Assembly (NCBI GenBank): GCA_949152475.1
Contig: OX424555.1
Location: forward strand, 16,386,868 to 16,450,867
DNA length: 64,000 nt
Direction of reading: 5' to 3'
Source of the DNA: Terebella lapidaria
Lineage: Eukaryota > Annelida > Polychaeta > Terebellida > Terebellidae
Both the position numbers and the translations under genes were made by a program. The notes under the pieces are model-generated. The model did no database searches, was not told the DNA's origin, and saw only the letters and a list, made by a program, of their open reading frames with translations. Shown in pieces: positions 21,928 to 33,589 of this stretch; within the stretch, counting starts at the first letter, position 1, and each line of letters begins with the position of its first letter.

Positions 21928-22397
21928 GGGTAGAAGCCAGGAATAGACCTGGGGATGCCTCACACATTGAGGATTCCGTTTTAAGTGACGTCATTTCGCC
22001 AGATGTATGGTTGCCTAGGGAGACAACGCGAAGCGATATTGATCCACGTGCTGGTTTATTTTGCGTGTGTGGAAGTCTGGTTTTGGGAAAAGCAAAAATT
22101 CCGATGGTATTTCCCGGGATTTGGAGTAGAGAAAGGTTTTGCTGAATGTATGCTATGTCGGCAATTGCGATCTGAAAACGAGCTAAATTGACAGGCGTCC
22201 TGTTCAACGTCATTTTATGAAAAATTGGTACTATCATGCTCTATAGTGACCTAAATTTTATTGAAGTACTGTGATTATACTATCACACCCTGTCAACCGC
22301 TAAGCCCTCATTTTTTTTTGGGAAGGTGAAACGCACACCCGAAGTTGCCCAATTTAACATTGATTTAAATGCAGCCAATAATTGGTCATTTCAACCC
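21928..22397. mobile_element. TTAA-flanked non-autonomous element, copy 1 (470 bp)
   Basis: It is flanked by TTAA on both sides (21924-21927, 22398-22401). The ends are GGGTAGAAGCC and, in complement, GGGTTGAAATG, a short imperfect inverted repeat. A near-identical copy lies at 25955-26338. TTAA targeting is typical of piggyBac, but the first bases are GGG where piggyBac ends start with CCC, so the class is open. The interior has a perfect CRE-like TGACGTCA. It carries an 86-bp internal segment that copy 2 lacks. It encodes no transposase. Confidence 0.75.
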
Positions 22398-22420
22398 TTA
22401 AGGAATCACAGAAATTTATT

Positions 22421-25074
22421 AGGTTACCGGACCTTTGGTCCGATAACCTATTGCCGTGGCGTTGCGTCCGTCGTCCGTCGTCCGTCCGTCCACATTTTTA
22501 TCATTAAAGTTTACAGTCGAATATTTCTGAAATTTTGCACAAAAATACCTAAAAATATTTGCAGGAAAGGTTTTTTTTAGTTTTTTGATTTTCGCATTTT
22601 TTTCAAAATGGCGGCCGTTTTCGTCGAAAAATGGCCAATTTTGGACTTTGACGGTCGTTTTCTCAAAATCTGTTCAGTAACTTTTTTTCTTATTGATGCA
22701 TGACACTCCTCCTATGTACCCCTGTGACATCTATAAATTTCGTTGCCCTTGAATCGCTCGAAGTGGGCCATTTTGGGCCCAAACTCGGCCCAAATGGGAC
22801 ATTCCCATGTTAAATTCTCCTATGCTTTATAATGGGACACATTAAGCCTAATATCTCACTTAAAATTGAAATTAGAGACTAAGATTCAATTGTGGACATA
22901 TAGGAAATGATATATGCCGAATATTCTCGTGACCTTGAATTTGACCTCTGACCTCGGTTTCAAGGTCAGAACGGCCGTTTTCGTCTAAAAATGGCCAATT
23001 TTGGAATTGATGGTCGTTTACTCAAAATCTGTTCAGTAACTTTTTTTCTTATTGATGCATAACACTCCTCATATGTACCCCTGTGACATGTATAAATTTC
23101 GTTGCACTTGAATCGCTCGAAGTTGGCCATTTTGGGCCCAAACTCGGCCCAAATGGGACTTTCCCATGTTAAACATTAAGCCTAATATCTCACTTAATAT
23201 TGAGATTAGAGACTAGGAATCAATTGTGGACATATAGGAAATGATATATGCTGAATATTCTCGAGACCTTGAATTTGACCTCTGACCTCGGTTTCAAGGT
23301 CAGAGCGGCCATTTTCGTGAAAAAATGGCCAATTTTGGACTTTGACGGTCGTTTCCTCAAAATCTGTTTAGTAACTTTTGTTTCTTATTGATGCATAACA
23401 CTCCTCATATGTACCCCTCTGACATGTATAAATTTCGTTGCTTTTGAATCACTCGGAAAGGGCCATTTTGGGCCCAAACACGGCCCAAATGGGACTTTGC
23501 CATGTTAAATTCTCCTATGCTTTATAACGGGACACATTAAGCCTAATATCTCACTTAATATTGAGGTTAGAGACTAGGAATCAATTGTGGACATATAGGA
23601 AATGATATATGCCGAATATTCTTGTGACCTTGAAGTTGACCTCTGACCTCGGTTTCAAGGTCAGAGCACAAAATGGCTAATATCTCGTTCATTATCGACT
23701 TTACAGCTTAGGAATCAATTGTGGACATATAGGAAATGATATATGCTGAATATTCTGGTAACCTTGAATTTGACCTTTGACCTCATTTTCAAGGTCACAG
23801 GACAAAATGGCTAATATCTCACTTATTATCGATTTTACAGCTTAGGGATTAATTGTGGACATATAGGAAATGATATATGCTGAATATTCTCGTGACCTCG
23901 AATTTGACCTGTGACCTCAGTTTCAAGGTCAGAGCACAAAATGGCTAATATCTCGCGTATTGTCGACTTTACAGCTTAGGAATCAATTGTGGACATATAG
24001 GAAATGATTTATGCCGAATATTCTGATAACTTTGAATTTGACCTTTGACCTCATTTTCAAGGACACAAGAGAACATGGCTAATATCTCACTTATTATCGA
24101 TTTTACGGCTTAGGGATCAATTGTGGGCATATAGGAAATGATATATGCTGAATATTCTTGTGACCTTGAATTTGACCTCTGACCTCGGTTTCAAGGTCAG
24201 AGTACAAAATGTCTAATATCGCGCTTATTATCGACTTTACAGCTTAGGAATCAATTGTGGACATATAGGAAATGATAAATGCCAAATATTCTGATGGCGT
24301 TGATTTTGACCTTTGACCTCATTTTCAAGGTCACAGGACAAAATGGCTAATATCTCACTTATTATCGATTTACTAGCTAAGGGATCAATTGTGGACATAT
24401 AGGATATGATATATGCTGAATATAATCATGACCTTGAATTTTACCTCTGACCTCATTTTCAGGATCACCGGACAAAATGGCTAATATCTCGCTTATTATA
24501 AATTTTACAGCTTAGGAATCAATTATGAACATATAGGAAATGATATGTTGAATATTGCTATGACCTTGAATTTGACCTTTGACCTCATTTTCAAGGTCAG
24601 AGAAAGAAATGGCTAATATCTCGCTTTTTATCGACGTTACAGCTTAGCAATCAATTGTGGACATATAGAAAATGATATATTCTGAACATTGTCATGACCT
24701 TGAACTTCACCTTTGACCTAATTTTCAAGGTCACAGGACAAAATGGCTATTAGCTTGCTTATTATCGACTTTAGAGCTTAGGAATTAATTATGAACGTAT
24801 AGGAAATGATATAAGCTGAATATTGCTATGACCTTGAATTCGACCTTTGACCTCATTTTCAAGGTCACAGGACATAATGGCTAATCTCGCTTATAATCTC
24901 GCTTATTATTGACTTTACTGCTTAAGAATCAGTTGTGGACATACTAGAAATGACATATGTCGAATATTATCATGTCTTTGAATTGACCAATGACCTTATT
25001 TTCAAGGTCACAGGACAATCTACTAATATCTAAAATATGTATTGTCCGGTAACCTTTCTTAGCCCTTGGGCTAA
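22421..25074 (+). repeat. GGTTACC-family repeat, copy B, with nested tandem arrays
   Basis: It begins AGGTTACCGGACCTTTGGTC, which continues to CGATAACC and folds as a 12-bp hairpin with one mismatch. It ends GTCCGGTAACC followed by TTAGCCCTTGGGCTAA, a second hairpin. GGTTACCGGAC and GTCCGGTAACC are perfect inverted repeats at the two ends. The body has three higher-order units of about 345 bp (to about 23655), then about ten units of about 132 bp to 25030. The unit marks are GGACATATAGGAAATGATAT and AATGGCTAATATCTCGCTTA. There is no coding capacity. Class unknown. Confidence 0.8.
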
Positions 25075-25356
25075 TTTTTTTTCATGCATCAGGATACTTG
25101 AAAAGGCATGAAATGATGAATTGTGTGACCACTGAAGATATTCAATACAAATTAAAGAATATTTTGGCATGTTTGGCTGGGCTCCAAGGGAAATGGAAAA
25201 ATACATGTTAAATACACTGACGGCAATGATTGAGAAATTGTCTTCCACACTTATTGGAAGAAATATGTAACTATGTGTACAAATTTGTGTACGAAATAAA
25301 AATTATCATTATACAGGATTTACTCGAGGCCGACTGAGAGCCCAGAAACTGTGGAA

Positions 25357-25409
25357 CCCCCCCAACCCCACCGCCCCCCCCCCCCCAACCCCCCCCCTCC
25401 CCCCGCCCC
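25357..25409. repeat. Poly-C tract
   Basis: Almost 50 bases of C are broken only by single A, T or G bases. The minus strand is correspondingly G-rich and could form G-quadruplexes. It lies about 280 bp after copy B of the GGTTACC family. Confidence 0.85.
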
Positions 25410-25954
25410 GAGGTTGCAATTGACCAAAAACGGGTCGGCCTGGCGGCGCATTTGAGACTCATAAATTGCATGCCTCGTCACTTGGATATAGCACTGGACC
25501 TTACAGTGTGCATCTACATCATAAATATCAGTTGCTTAAAACCTAACGAGCTAGGATTTTGCAACTTTTCGTTGTTTTTGCTTTGCTTTACAAACAATAT
25601 ATTACGTTTCTCATTGAATTGATATGTTTTTTTGTTAAAATTTGTTCAAAATATTGTTACTCAGCTAAGGAATATTTCACCAAATTGTATACAGTGCTAA
25701 TTGCAATCACATCATGTATCAGTCCTGAAAATTTGAAACATTTCTTGAGAAAACTCAATTGGCTATTGAAGAATGAACGTTTGATATAGTGCTCCATTGG
25801 TGATTTTCAGCCCTAGGGGGTCCAGGTATGAAGTGTGCTGCTACATGAGAACGGGCTGAGATATGACGTTGATATTTTATGCCGTGACTACCCATATATC
25901 ACTCTATCTTATAATAAAGCATCCAGTCTCTATTCACAATATCTTATCTATTAA

Positions 25955-26338
25955 GGGTAGAAGCCAGGAATAGACCTGGGGATGCCTCACCCATTGAGGA
26001 TTCCGTTTTAAGTGACGTCATTTCGCCAGATGTATGGTTGCCTAGGGAGACAACGCGAAGCGATATTGATCCACGTGCTGGTTTATTTTGCGTGTGTGGA
26101 AGTCTGGTTTTGGGAAAAGCAAAAATTCCGATGGTATTTCCCGGGATTTGGAGTTTTATGAAAAATTGGTACTATCATGCTCTATAGTGACCTAAATTTT
26201 ATTGAAGTACTGTGATTATACTATCACACCCTGTCAACCGCTAAGCCCTAATTTTTTTTGGGGAAGGTGAAACGCACACCCGAAGTTGCCCAATTTAACA
26301 TTGATTTAAATGCAGCCAATAATTGGTCATTTCAACCC
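25955..26338. mobile_element. TTAA-flanked non-autonomous element, copy 2 (384 bp)
   Basis: It has the same ends as copy 1 and TTAA on both sides (25951-25954, 26339-26342). Outside one 86-bp internal deletion after GGATTTGGAG, I count only a few base differences and small T/G-run changes from copy 1. Such closeness means both inserted recently or one duplicated with its surroundings. The different flanks support independent insertion. Confidence 0.75.
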
Positions 26339-26350
26339 TTAAGGCCTGTT

Positions 26351-26409
26351 CATAGAGGTACATTATGACAGGCTGCATTTCTTGCAGCCCATCATAATGT
26401 ACCTCTATG
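26351..26409. mobile_element. 59-bp palindrome flanked by a perfect 8-bp duplication
   Basis: Arms CATAGAGGTACATTATGA...GGCTGCA (26351-26377) and their complement (26383-26409) match at 25 of 27 bases, leaving a 5-base loop. GGCCTGTT occurs exactly on both sides (26343-26350, 26410-26417). An 8-bp duplication around inverted repeats is what a hAT transposition leaves, so this may be a minimal element reduced to its two ends. It starts four bases after the TTAA of copy 2. Confidence 0.65.
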
Positions 26410-26439
26410 GGCCTGTTATACCGGTATACATGCAGGCCA

Positions 26440-27360
26440 GTAGGGCTCAAAATGGCATGATACCCACAATTTGGTCTCTGGGGCCAAAACACTTGTACAT
26501 AGACCTCATTTTTGTAATGCATACATCGTATACACTTCTAGGGCATCTCATATGGGGCATCGTTTGGTGACCTTGAACTTGACCTAAGATGACCTTGAGT
26601 GTTAATTATCGAGGTTACATTTGAAGTAAATAATGTTAATTGACTGATGCAGATGAAATGCTCGTAGCTGAAGCTAAGATTTGTATTGAGCATATCGGGA
26701 GTCACATCAGCATGACCAGGTGGTTGTTCTGGTGACCGTGTATTTGATATGTGTGTCAAAGCAGCAATTTTACTGAAAATGTTTGATGTCTAACACTGTA
26801 CATTAATCCAATAAGCTTTGTGGCTAATTAAGGCATTTGCATTTATGGTTTTAGCAGAATTTTTTTTTCCCCACCGTTTTGGTTTCCAACTGATAAGCTT
26901 AGTTTGCCTCGATGTATCTTCGCCAAATTTTCAGCATTGGTCAGACATATTATGCACATGTGGAAGAACCCTATTGTTTTTCGGCCGTATCCAAGGTCTG
27001 TGAGGTCCGTGAGGATGAAATCAATGTCAATTTTTGGACTTTGTGTTCCACATGATAACTCAAAAAGTATACAGACAATGGCTGCAGAACTTTGCATGGA
27101 GGTTCGTATACCAACAGGGAAGAAACCTATTGGTTTTGGGATCAATCCGTCAAACGACTTTTGACCTAGAGGTAGAAAGAGTTTTCGCCGAGTCATCCTT
27201 GAGGTTTCCTGTATATCTCGGAAACGGTGCGTCGTAGAGTGAATCGGACTCGTTGCCCTTGACAAACATGTCTAAGGGGTATTAGGGATGACCTTTGACT
27301 TTGACCTTTTTCATTTTCGTCGATATCTATCTAGGAAACAGTGCATCGTAGAGCCTGTGG
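26440..27360 (+). repeat. GGTTACC-family-related fragment D
   Basis: Several stretches match sequences around copy A. CTTGAACTTGACCT.AGATGACCTTG at 26571-26600 resembles 10631-10660. GTCCGTGAGGATGA and TCAATCCGTCAAACGAC at 27005-27160 resemble 9040-9185. The ATCTCGGAAACGGTGC units at 27215-27350 resemble 10930-11500. It is divergent and rearranged, with no clear ends. Confidence 0.5.
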
Positions 27361-27386
27361 CAAACATGCTATAAATATTATAGGGT

Positions 27387-27472
27387 TGTTGCACAATATG
27401 GGGTTTTATTGACGAGGGCCAAGTCTTGGCCCGAGGGCATACATGTAGAACGCCATATTGTACAATAACACG
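27387..27472. repeat. Imperfect palindrome around ACAATATGG
   Basis: GTTGCACAATATGGGGTT at the left pairs with GAACGCCATATTGTACAATA at the right, and GGGCCAAGTCTTGGCCC lies in the middle. It could extrude as a cruciform or be the fused ends of a small transposon. Confidence 0.45.
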
Positions 27473-27777
27473 TTTATCATATGCAAGTGGATGTCGGGGA
27501 TATATCTTAGTATGTTTCAAATGACCGAATCATATCCGATTCGAAAGAAGTAAGCAAGAAATACAGCTTTTATTCACACATTTATTCGCCATTTCAGAGT
27601 TCATACTTAATGGAATCGGGCCAGGAGAGTGACCATGTGCTTTTGTTTACCCTTAAAAAAAAAGACGTTTTCTTGAACTGGGAGCTGGCCGGGCAAGTGT
27701 GGAATTTACAGCCCGCCGGGCAGAAGTTTGTTATTGGAAGAATAGGCACAGCTATTGAAAAACAAACTACATAGATA

Positions 27778-28363
27778 CAGTACAAACCGCGCTTAAGGGT
27801 ACCATCATTGTGCGCCAGTAACATTTGTAGCCGAACTCAATGCGAGTATTGTCCATTGTTTTGACGAGCATTTTACTTTGCGCCATCACGTGCCTGAATT
27901 TGGGGCTCAATGCGCATTGCTGGTATTGGGCCAGAGTCTGCAACGCACATCATCTAAAGCCAGCTATAACGTGGCGCGATTCGAATAAAGCTTGCATGGA
28001 ATGGAGAGTTTCTCAATTGCATCTTTCACGGATTCATTCACTTCCCGTCACTAGCGTTTTTCTCTGTTTGTACAGCAGATGGCAGCACATTTGATATTCA
28101 GCCATCCATCATTTAGTGTCGAATATTACAGGAGCGTCCACACAAATATTGACAGCAAATATGCGCATTTCCTTGTGGCGCGCATCGTCATTGATGCATG
28201 CGCGCCACAAATGTGTAACTCTGTTTCCTGGCATGCCAGGGCTAGCTTGAACGAAAAGAGTGTGAGCATTGCTCAATGCGCAATATGATTCAATGCTAAG
28301 GTGATGCGCGATGCTCATTTTATCAGGCGCACATTTTGGTGCCCTTCGGCGCGGATTGTACTG
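27778..28363. mobile_element. 586-bp MITE with CAGTACAA ends and TA flanks
   Basis: The left end, CAGTACAAACCGCGC..AAGGG, and the complement of the right end, CAGTACAATCCGCGC..AAGGG, pair over about 45 bp including TGTGCGCC. TA lies outside both ends (27776-27777, 28364-28365). This fits a Tc1/mariner-superfamily (pogo-like) non-autonomous element. The interior is rich in ATGCGC and GAGCATT words near both ends. It encodes no transposase. Confidence 0.75.
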
Positions 28364-29284
28364 TATGGTGTATGATTAGGTCCAAGTTTGTTGACAGGAA
28401 TTTGAATTACTGTATAATAGCATTAACTACGCTATTTGCATCAACTGTCATTCTGACATATGATAATATAAATTAATCTTAACACCGAAATGCCTCCAAG
28501 GCATCTAGGCCTTGATGTCTAGTTTTTTTAATGTTCCAACTTCCTATTTGGAGTAGAATATCCGTCTGGTACATTTTCAAATCTTCATTAAATTTGAAAC
28601 GAAAATTTCCTGAGATATATGAGCCTGAGTTTGAGAGCAAATTATTCTGTGTCATTTATGTGATAGACAAAATCTGGCTGAGCTGTTTTGTCGAGCCATG
28701 AGTGGTGCTGCCCTCTGTCTACAGATTTTATTCCCTAGGTGTCTCTACTGGACAGGTATCAATCTTGTCAGAGATCACGGGGTCAATGGCAGTGGTTTGT
28801 GAATACATGACATAAATGTCGGGTCTATGTTTTACCAATATTTGTTAGCAACCTATACATAATATGCTATATAGGAAACAAGATTTGGTTCTCAGTCCTT
28901 CATGTTCTTACAAGACATTGTACACGGTGGAAATTTCCTTTCACATTTGGCAGTCATGTTCTCGATTGTAATAGAATTTATTAAATATATGCAACAGCTT
29001 GATGCTCCAGTTGGTACATCATGTGTTTTCAAGTGTTTTTTCATTAAACATGAAATGATTATCCCCTGAATGATTATCCCCTGAAGGCCTTAATATGTGG
29101 ATCAATATTTTACAACAAAATGTTGCATCTTAATCATTTTGTGCCAGCGTTGTGAGGTTTGAGGTTGTGTGGGGAAGAAGGAGATGGAGCCATGAGGGGG
29201 GGGGGGGGGGGGGCATCTAGATAGATTAGCTACAGCTAAACAGGACAGTCACAGAGGACACGGTTTCTTTGGGCTTTTCAGAGA

Positions 29285-29480
29285 ATATCGAATATAATTT
29301 TGAGTGGTGAGTCTGGGAGTCTGTCGTCATGTGAATATCGAGCGGTGTTTTGTGCGAGTGCGGTCGACTGGGGCTGCAGGCCATTCAAGTTTAAAGTTGT
29401 TTCTAAAGACTGCCGCGGAGGGTAAACATCGCCGATGTTTGTGCTAGACCCCGCGTGGAACGCTCAACGCCTCTTGGTTG
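29285..29480. promoter_or_regulatory. CpG-rich patch within intron 1 (possible alternative promoter)
   Basis: This stretch has a local cluster of CpG (GTGCGAGTGCGGTCGACTGG, GCCGCGGAGGGTAAACATCG) in otherwise CpG-poor intron sequence. GGAGGGTAAAC could serve as a donor. It lies 2.7 kb before exon 2. No start codon or core promoter element decides the matter. Confidence 0.2.
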
Positions 29481-32212
29481 TCGTTGCATAACCTCATGCA
29501 AAGTACACAGAGATATGAAAGCTTGACAAACCTGTGAGTGGTCCGTCAATATACAAGTGTACTGTATGTGCACAGCCCGTGGAGGGGGGGGGGGGACGGG
29601 GGAAGCGGAGATAGTAAAGGAGCAGCGTTCAGGCAGATCTCTATTGATTTTTGATGAGAAACTGATGATTTAAACCATTGCAGCTTTTACCCTTGCTAAG
29701 AGAAATGTTTTCGTAAAATTAATGTTAATAAAACGATCATTCCTTGTGTTGGTAAATGGTAATACAAATACTTTGTCATATTAGTATATCAATGATTCTG
29801 AAATGTTCAGTATGCGTATCCCAAGAATGTACAATTCTACACACAGGAAACAATTGATTGAAGTAGCACAATTGCTTGTGAAAACCAGTTGAAGGTAATG
29901 TCCTTGAAATATCATGGTTTGTGTAGAAGGTCATAGGCAGAAATCTTAACAATTCTTTTCAGTATTCCCCATGATTCGTGAGAAGCTGTGCAAATATCGG
30001 TCATAATGGCCTGAATAGTGGCCGCTATGACATCGCGAGTGTGGTTTATTTATACTCTACATTTGGGATATGGAAACTCCGAAACTGGGTGTGGTACCAG
30101 GTCAAATAGATGATACACTGCTAGTTCTATTGCATACTCTTGAAATGTGTGGTAGGCTGTACTGGCTGGCTGGTTGAATCTGCCACTTACATACTATTAA
30201 CATATTCATAACTTATTACATATTCATAACTGTGTCTTTTGTCATCTCATGTCACCCTAGTCACAGTCACACTACTAGTATACAGTGCTAAGAATGAAGC
30301 CTACTGTTTACATTTACATGTATGAGCATGTAATCGAAAACCTGTTTGTACATGAATTGTTCTCTACCTACATAGGATTTGAAAACCAAAAAATATTGAA
30401 ACAATTTTGCTTTATTGTTGTGCATAATGATGGTCTGTATACTGCAGAGAAAGCCAATTTTAAAATAAAATAAATATATTTTTGTCTGAAACTGTTCATG
30501 ATCATATTTCAGTTCCTTATTCTGAACCATATATCATTATCCTTTTATGATCTGGCTATTGTGAAATTGATTGACTAGTTCCCCCCAAAAAACAAAATGA
30601 CTGTACTTGTGATTGTCACAGTACATGGATTTGTGTGGATTATAATTCATAAAATCCAAGGTAGACTGGGTTATCTGGCCATGGATTGGGCCCGAAATCA
30701 TTGTAGTCTACACTGTATCTGCACCAGGGATGGAACACACCTAGTGAAATGTGGAGGGTGTTGACTCCAACAGTGGTGTAGGGTTTCATACATAATTCAG
30801 CTTTCGGCTGTTACTGCAGGGACAATACCTCATTCAGCCAACCATGCTTCCAAATTTGGCTTTACAAAGGTTACTTTGGGACAATTGTGCGACTCCCATT
30901 TGGGGAAGGGAGCTGGCTGAGAGGGGAGGGGGGGGGGGGTATGGGGTTAAAGCAGGGGTGCTCTGTACACAGAGGGGCTATCAAGTGTACCAACGTTAAC
31001 AGCAGGGAGGGAAGGGAAGAAATCGCTTTTTACCTGAAACAGGTAATGTTTCTGTGCCCATATTGACAACAATGGTGCAGTTGCAATGACAGGGCTGGGT
31101 CTGAATGGTTTGCTCCATTGTATTGATGGCTTTGCTTTGTGGTAGAGTGCTGTTTTGCCGAGGATCCATGGCTTCGCGCACACCAATCACCTATTGTTGG
31201 GTATTTAGACCAATAAAGAAGTTCACTGGTCAGTGCTTCCGGTTGCCCCGGCCCGTTTGTCATGCTCCTTTGAACAGCTTTTGTTGCAGTCAGCAGCAAA
31301 ACCACTTTGAGTTTGTTGTTTGGTCCAGCTCAGATACAAAATTTCCACATGTTAATGGGTATTGAAATAATTGGGAACAATTAGATCTAACAGTGCCACC
31401 TCCAGTGTCCTTATGTGTCTGGGCCTTGTGTTCTTCCACAGTCCAGTGGTCAGGCAGTCCTCGGCACAGATGGCAGTAAATACTTGAGCGTTTTTGTCCT
31501 GCTGTGGACACACATCGTTTGACCTGGGAGTCTGTTGGACCGACTGGCTTTGGAAGCCTTCCAGGCCCTGACAGTCACATCTATGCTACCTGAAAACTGT
31601 TTGTCCTGTTACCTCCGTGCCAAGTCTCTGTCCACAAACAGCAGATTGTCTGAGAGATGCTAATGAAGATACTGCCTGCTCAGTAGAGGACATGTCATTC
31701 CACAGTAGTCCACAATGCCGTGTCGGCCAGCATTTGTCCAATAAACAAGTTCCAATTACAAGTGTGAAACTATACTTGTACAATAAACTCATCTTGTCAA
31801 TGCATGACAAAATTCTGGTAGACTTGTGTGGCAATTCTACAAGAGAAGTTAGAGAACACACATTTTTTTGCAGCTACTTAATACATTTCGATCATGACTT
31901 TTTTCTGAAAAAGGCTAAATTTGGCAACCATACACAACTCCTTCCTGATTATATGCTCAGAAGCTGACATGAACACATAGATATTATTAGATTATTTGAT
32001 AAAATTATCAGGATTTCGTCATTGACTCTTCTGATAAATTACATGATTGCATCATCAGTTATGTATTGAATATATGCTACATAATCATGATAATAATATT
32101 ATAATGCTCATTTCACGATAACACACGAATGTCTGAAACTAGAGCTGTATACATGTAATTTATTGAAAAGCGAGTGTTCATTCTGTTGTACCATTCCACA
32201 CTATTCGTGCAG

Positions 32213-32351
32213 GTCGAGACCCCGGAAGTCACAGCGGGAGTCCCGAGTGAGTGCTGAGACGAGAGCGAGTCCTGAGCCCGCGGTCCATGAGGAATCCTCA
32301 CCCCTCATCCGCGAGTCCTCCTTCCTCAGCAGACAGAAACAGGACAAACAG
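32213..32351 (+). CDS. Host gene, exon 2
   Basis: Bounded by TTCGTGCAG and CAG/GTAAAC, this 139-base exon has one leading base that completes the Ser codon from exon 1 and then 46 codons ending in phase 0. It encodes SRPRKSQRESRVSAETRASP, then an acidic stretch EPAVHEESSPLIRESSFLSR and QKQDKQ. It is polar, Ser/Arg/Glu-rich and probably disordered, with several Arg-x-x-Ser sites a basophilic kinase could use. GC content rises sharply against the flanking intron, as expected of coding sequence. No domain is recognised. Confidence 0.75.
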
Positions 32352-33173
32352 GTAAACTTCTCCTCAGTTTTAAATACTTAGATATATCTGAATATTGTAT
32401 TTCATTTTTGTGAAAGATCTCATTTTGAGTAAATTTATGTTTGTACATCTAATTGCTGGAAAAATCATTTTGCAGATTTTATTGCAATGTATGTAACGGT
32501 ATTTGCACTTAGATTCACAATATAAATTGCCATTTGATTTGATTCTAATTTGATACATAAAATTACATACTTGACATGCATATTTAGGAAGCATTTGACT
32601 AGTTTGGTTGTATCACTTTGTCAGCTCTGTCACTATAGCTGCGAGTTGAATGATCATATCACCTTGGTAGTGACAGTGTGACACCACAGGGTAAGCGTGA
32701 TCACTTCACAAGTAATAGTCATGTTGTTAGTCAAAGTTGTTTTGTCTGCATGTACACACGTATACACATCCTGGAACGAAAGCATGCTTCCTTGTTCCGG
32801 TACAGTATAGATGAACAGATTGTTTACTTTGTTCATTCTGCATGAGACAGGCTGCCAAAAGCATGTATGTCAGTTTGCACTTGATTATTATTGTGTCATT
32901 TTTGGCATTTTTTCACTTTTTGTAAATCTGTATCACACTGCACTTGATTAATTAATCAAACTTCTATTTCAGCACAAACTCTGTTTGAAAGAGATACCTG
33001 TGTTATGATGATGTACACACATTTAATGTTGTTTCATGTGTATGTGATGTTCGAAATACCAAGCCCATATATTATGTATAATGATAGTTTTCAGGACACT
33101 TGCTTTGACATTACAGTTGGAGCAGACCACTGCAGTCTTCCTGTTTTCTTCCTCAAGTGGAGTGGCACATTAA

Positions 33174-33589
33174 CGTAGTCCGCTACAAACAGTGAGGTAA
33201 CGAAGAGTCAAAATTTAAAAGTCATTTCTTGAATATTATCTCTTCAAAATGACATATTTCATAGAGTAAATGATCAGCATCCTAATACTGAAAAGAAAAT
33301 AGGGGGTCACCGTGCTCGTTTCTTCTACATTTTCTATCAAAATCACAAACATTTACCTAAAATGACACGAATTATGGCATTTTTGCACATTTTTTTGTCC
33401 ATATTCACATCTTGCATCGTGTTTTCCATGCGAAAGGATACGGTGACCCCCTATTTTCTTTTCAGGTTTAGGATGCTGAACAGTTACTCTAACAAATATA
33501 TCATTTTGAAGCTCTAGATTATGTTGATACAGTTATTTATTTAAAAGAACGCTTAGACAATCTCCACTCACTGTTTGGAGCGGACTACC
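33174..33589. mobile_element. 416-bp long-hairpin MITE with TTAA flanks
   Basis: Ends are CGTAGTCCGCTACAAACAGT and, in complement, GGTAGTCCGCTCCAAACAGT. TTAA lies directly outside both (33170-33173, 33590-33593). Pairing continues far inward: TTCAAAATGA.ATAT, AGCATCCTAA and GAAAATAGGGGGTCACCGT on the left match the right arm in reverse. Nearly the whole element can therefore fold into one hairpin with arms of about 140 bases. It is non-coding and probably of a TTAA-targeting (piggyBac-like) group. It is unrelated in sequence to the two TTAA elements in intron 1. Confidence 0.8.

Larger units (their letters stand above)
17693..32212 (+). other. Host gene intron 1 (about 14.5 kb), repeat-rich
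   Basis: It is bounded by GTAAGT (17693) and a GTGCAG acceptor (32211-32212). It contains a hAT-type MITE, a palindromic repeat pair, a duplicated 150-bp block, GGTTACC-family copies, two TTAA elements, a 59-bp palindrome, a TA-flanked MITE and several poly-G/C runs, all listed separately. The stretch 28364-32212 has no gene or named repeat, only G runs at 29196-29213, 29584-29595 and 30928-30939 and a modestly CpG-rich patch at 29285-29480. Confidence 0.5.
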
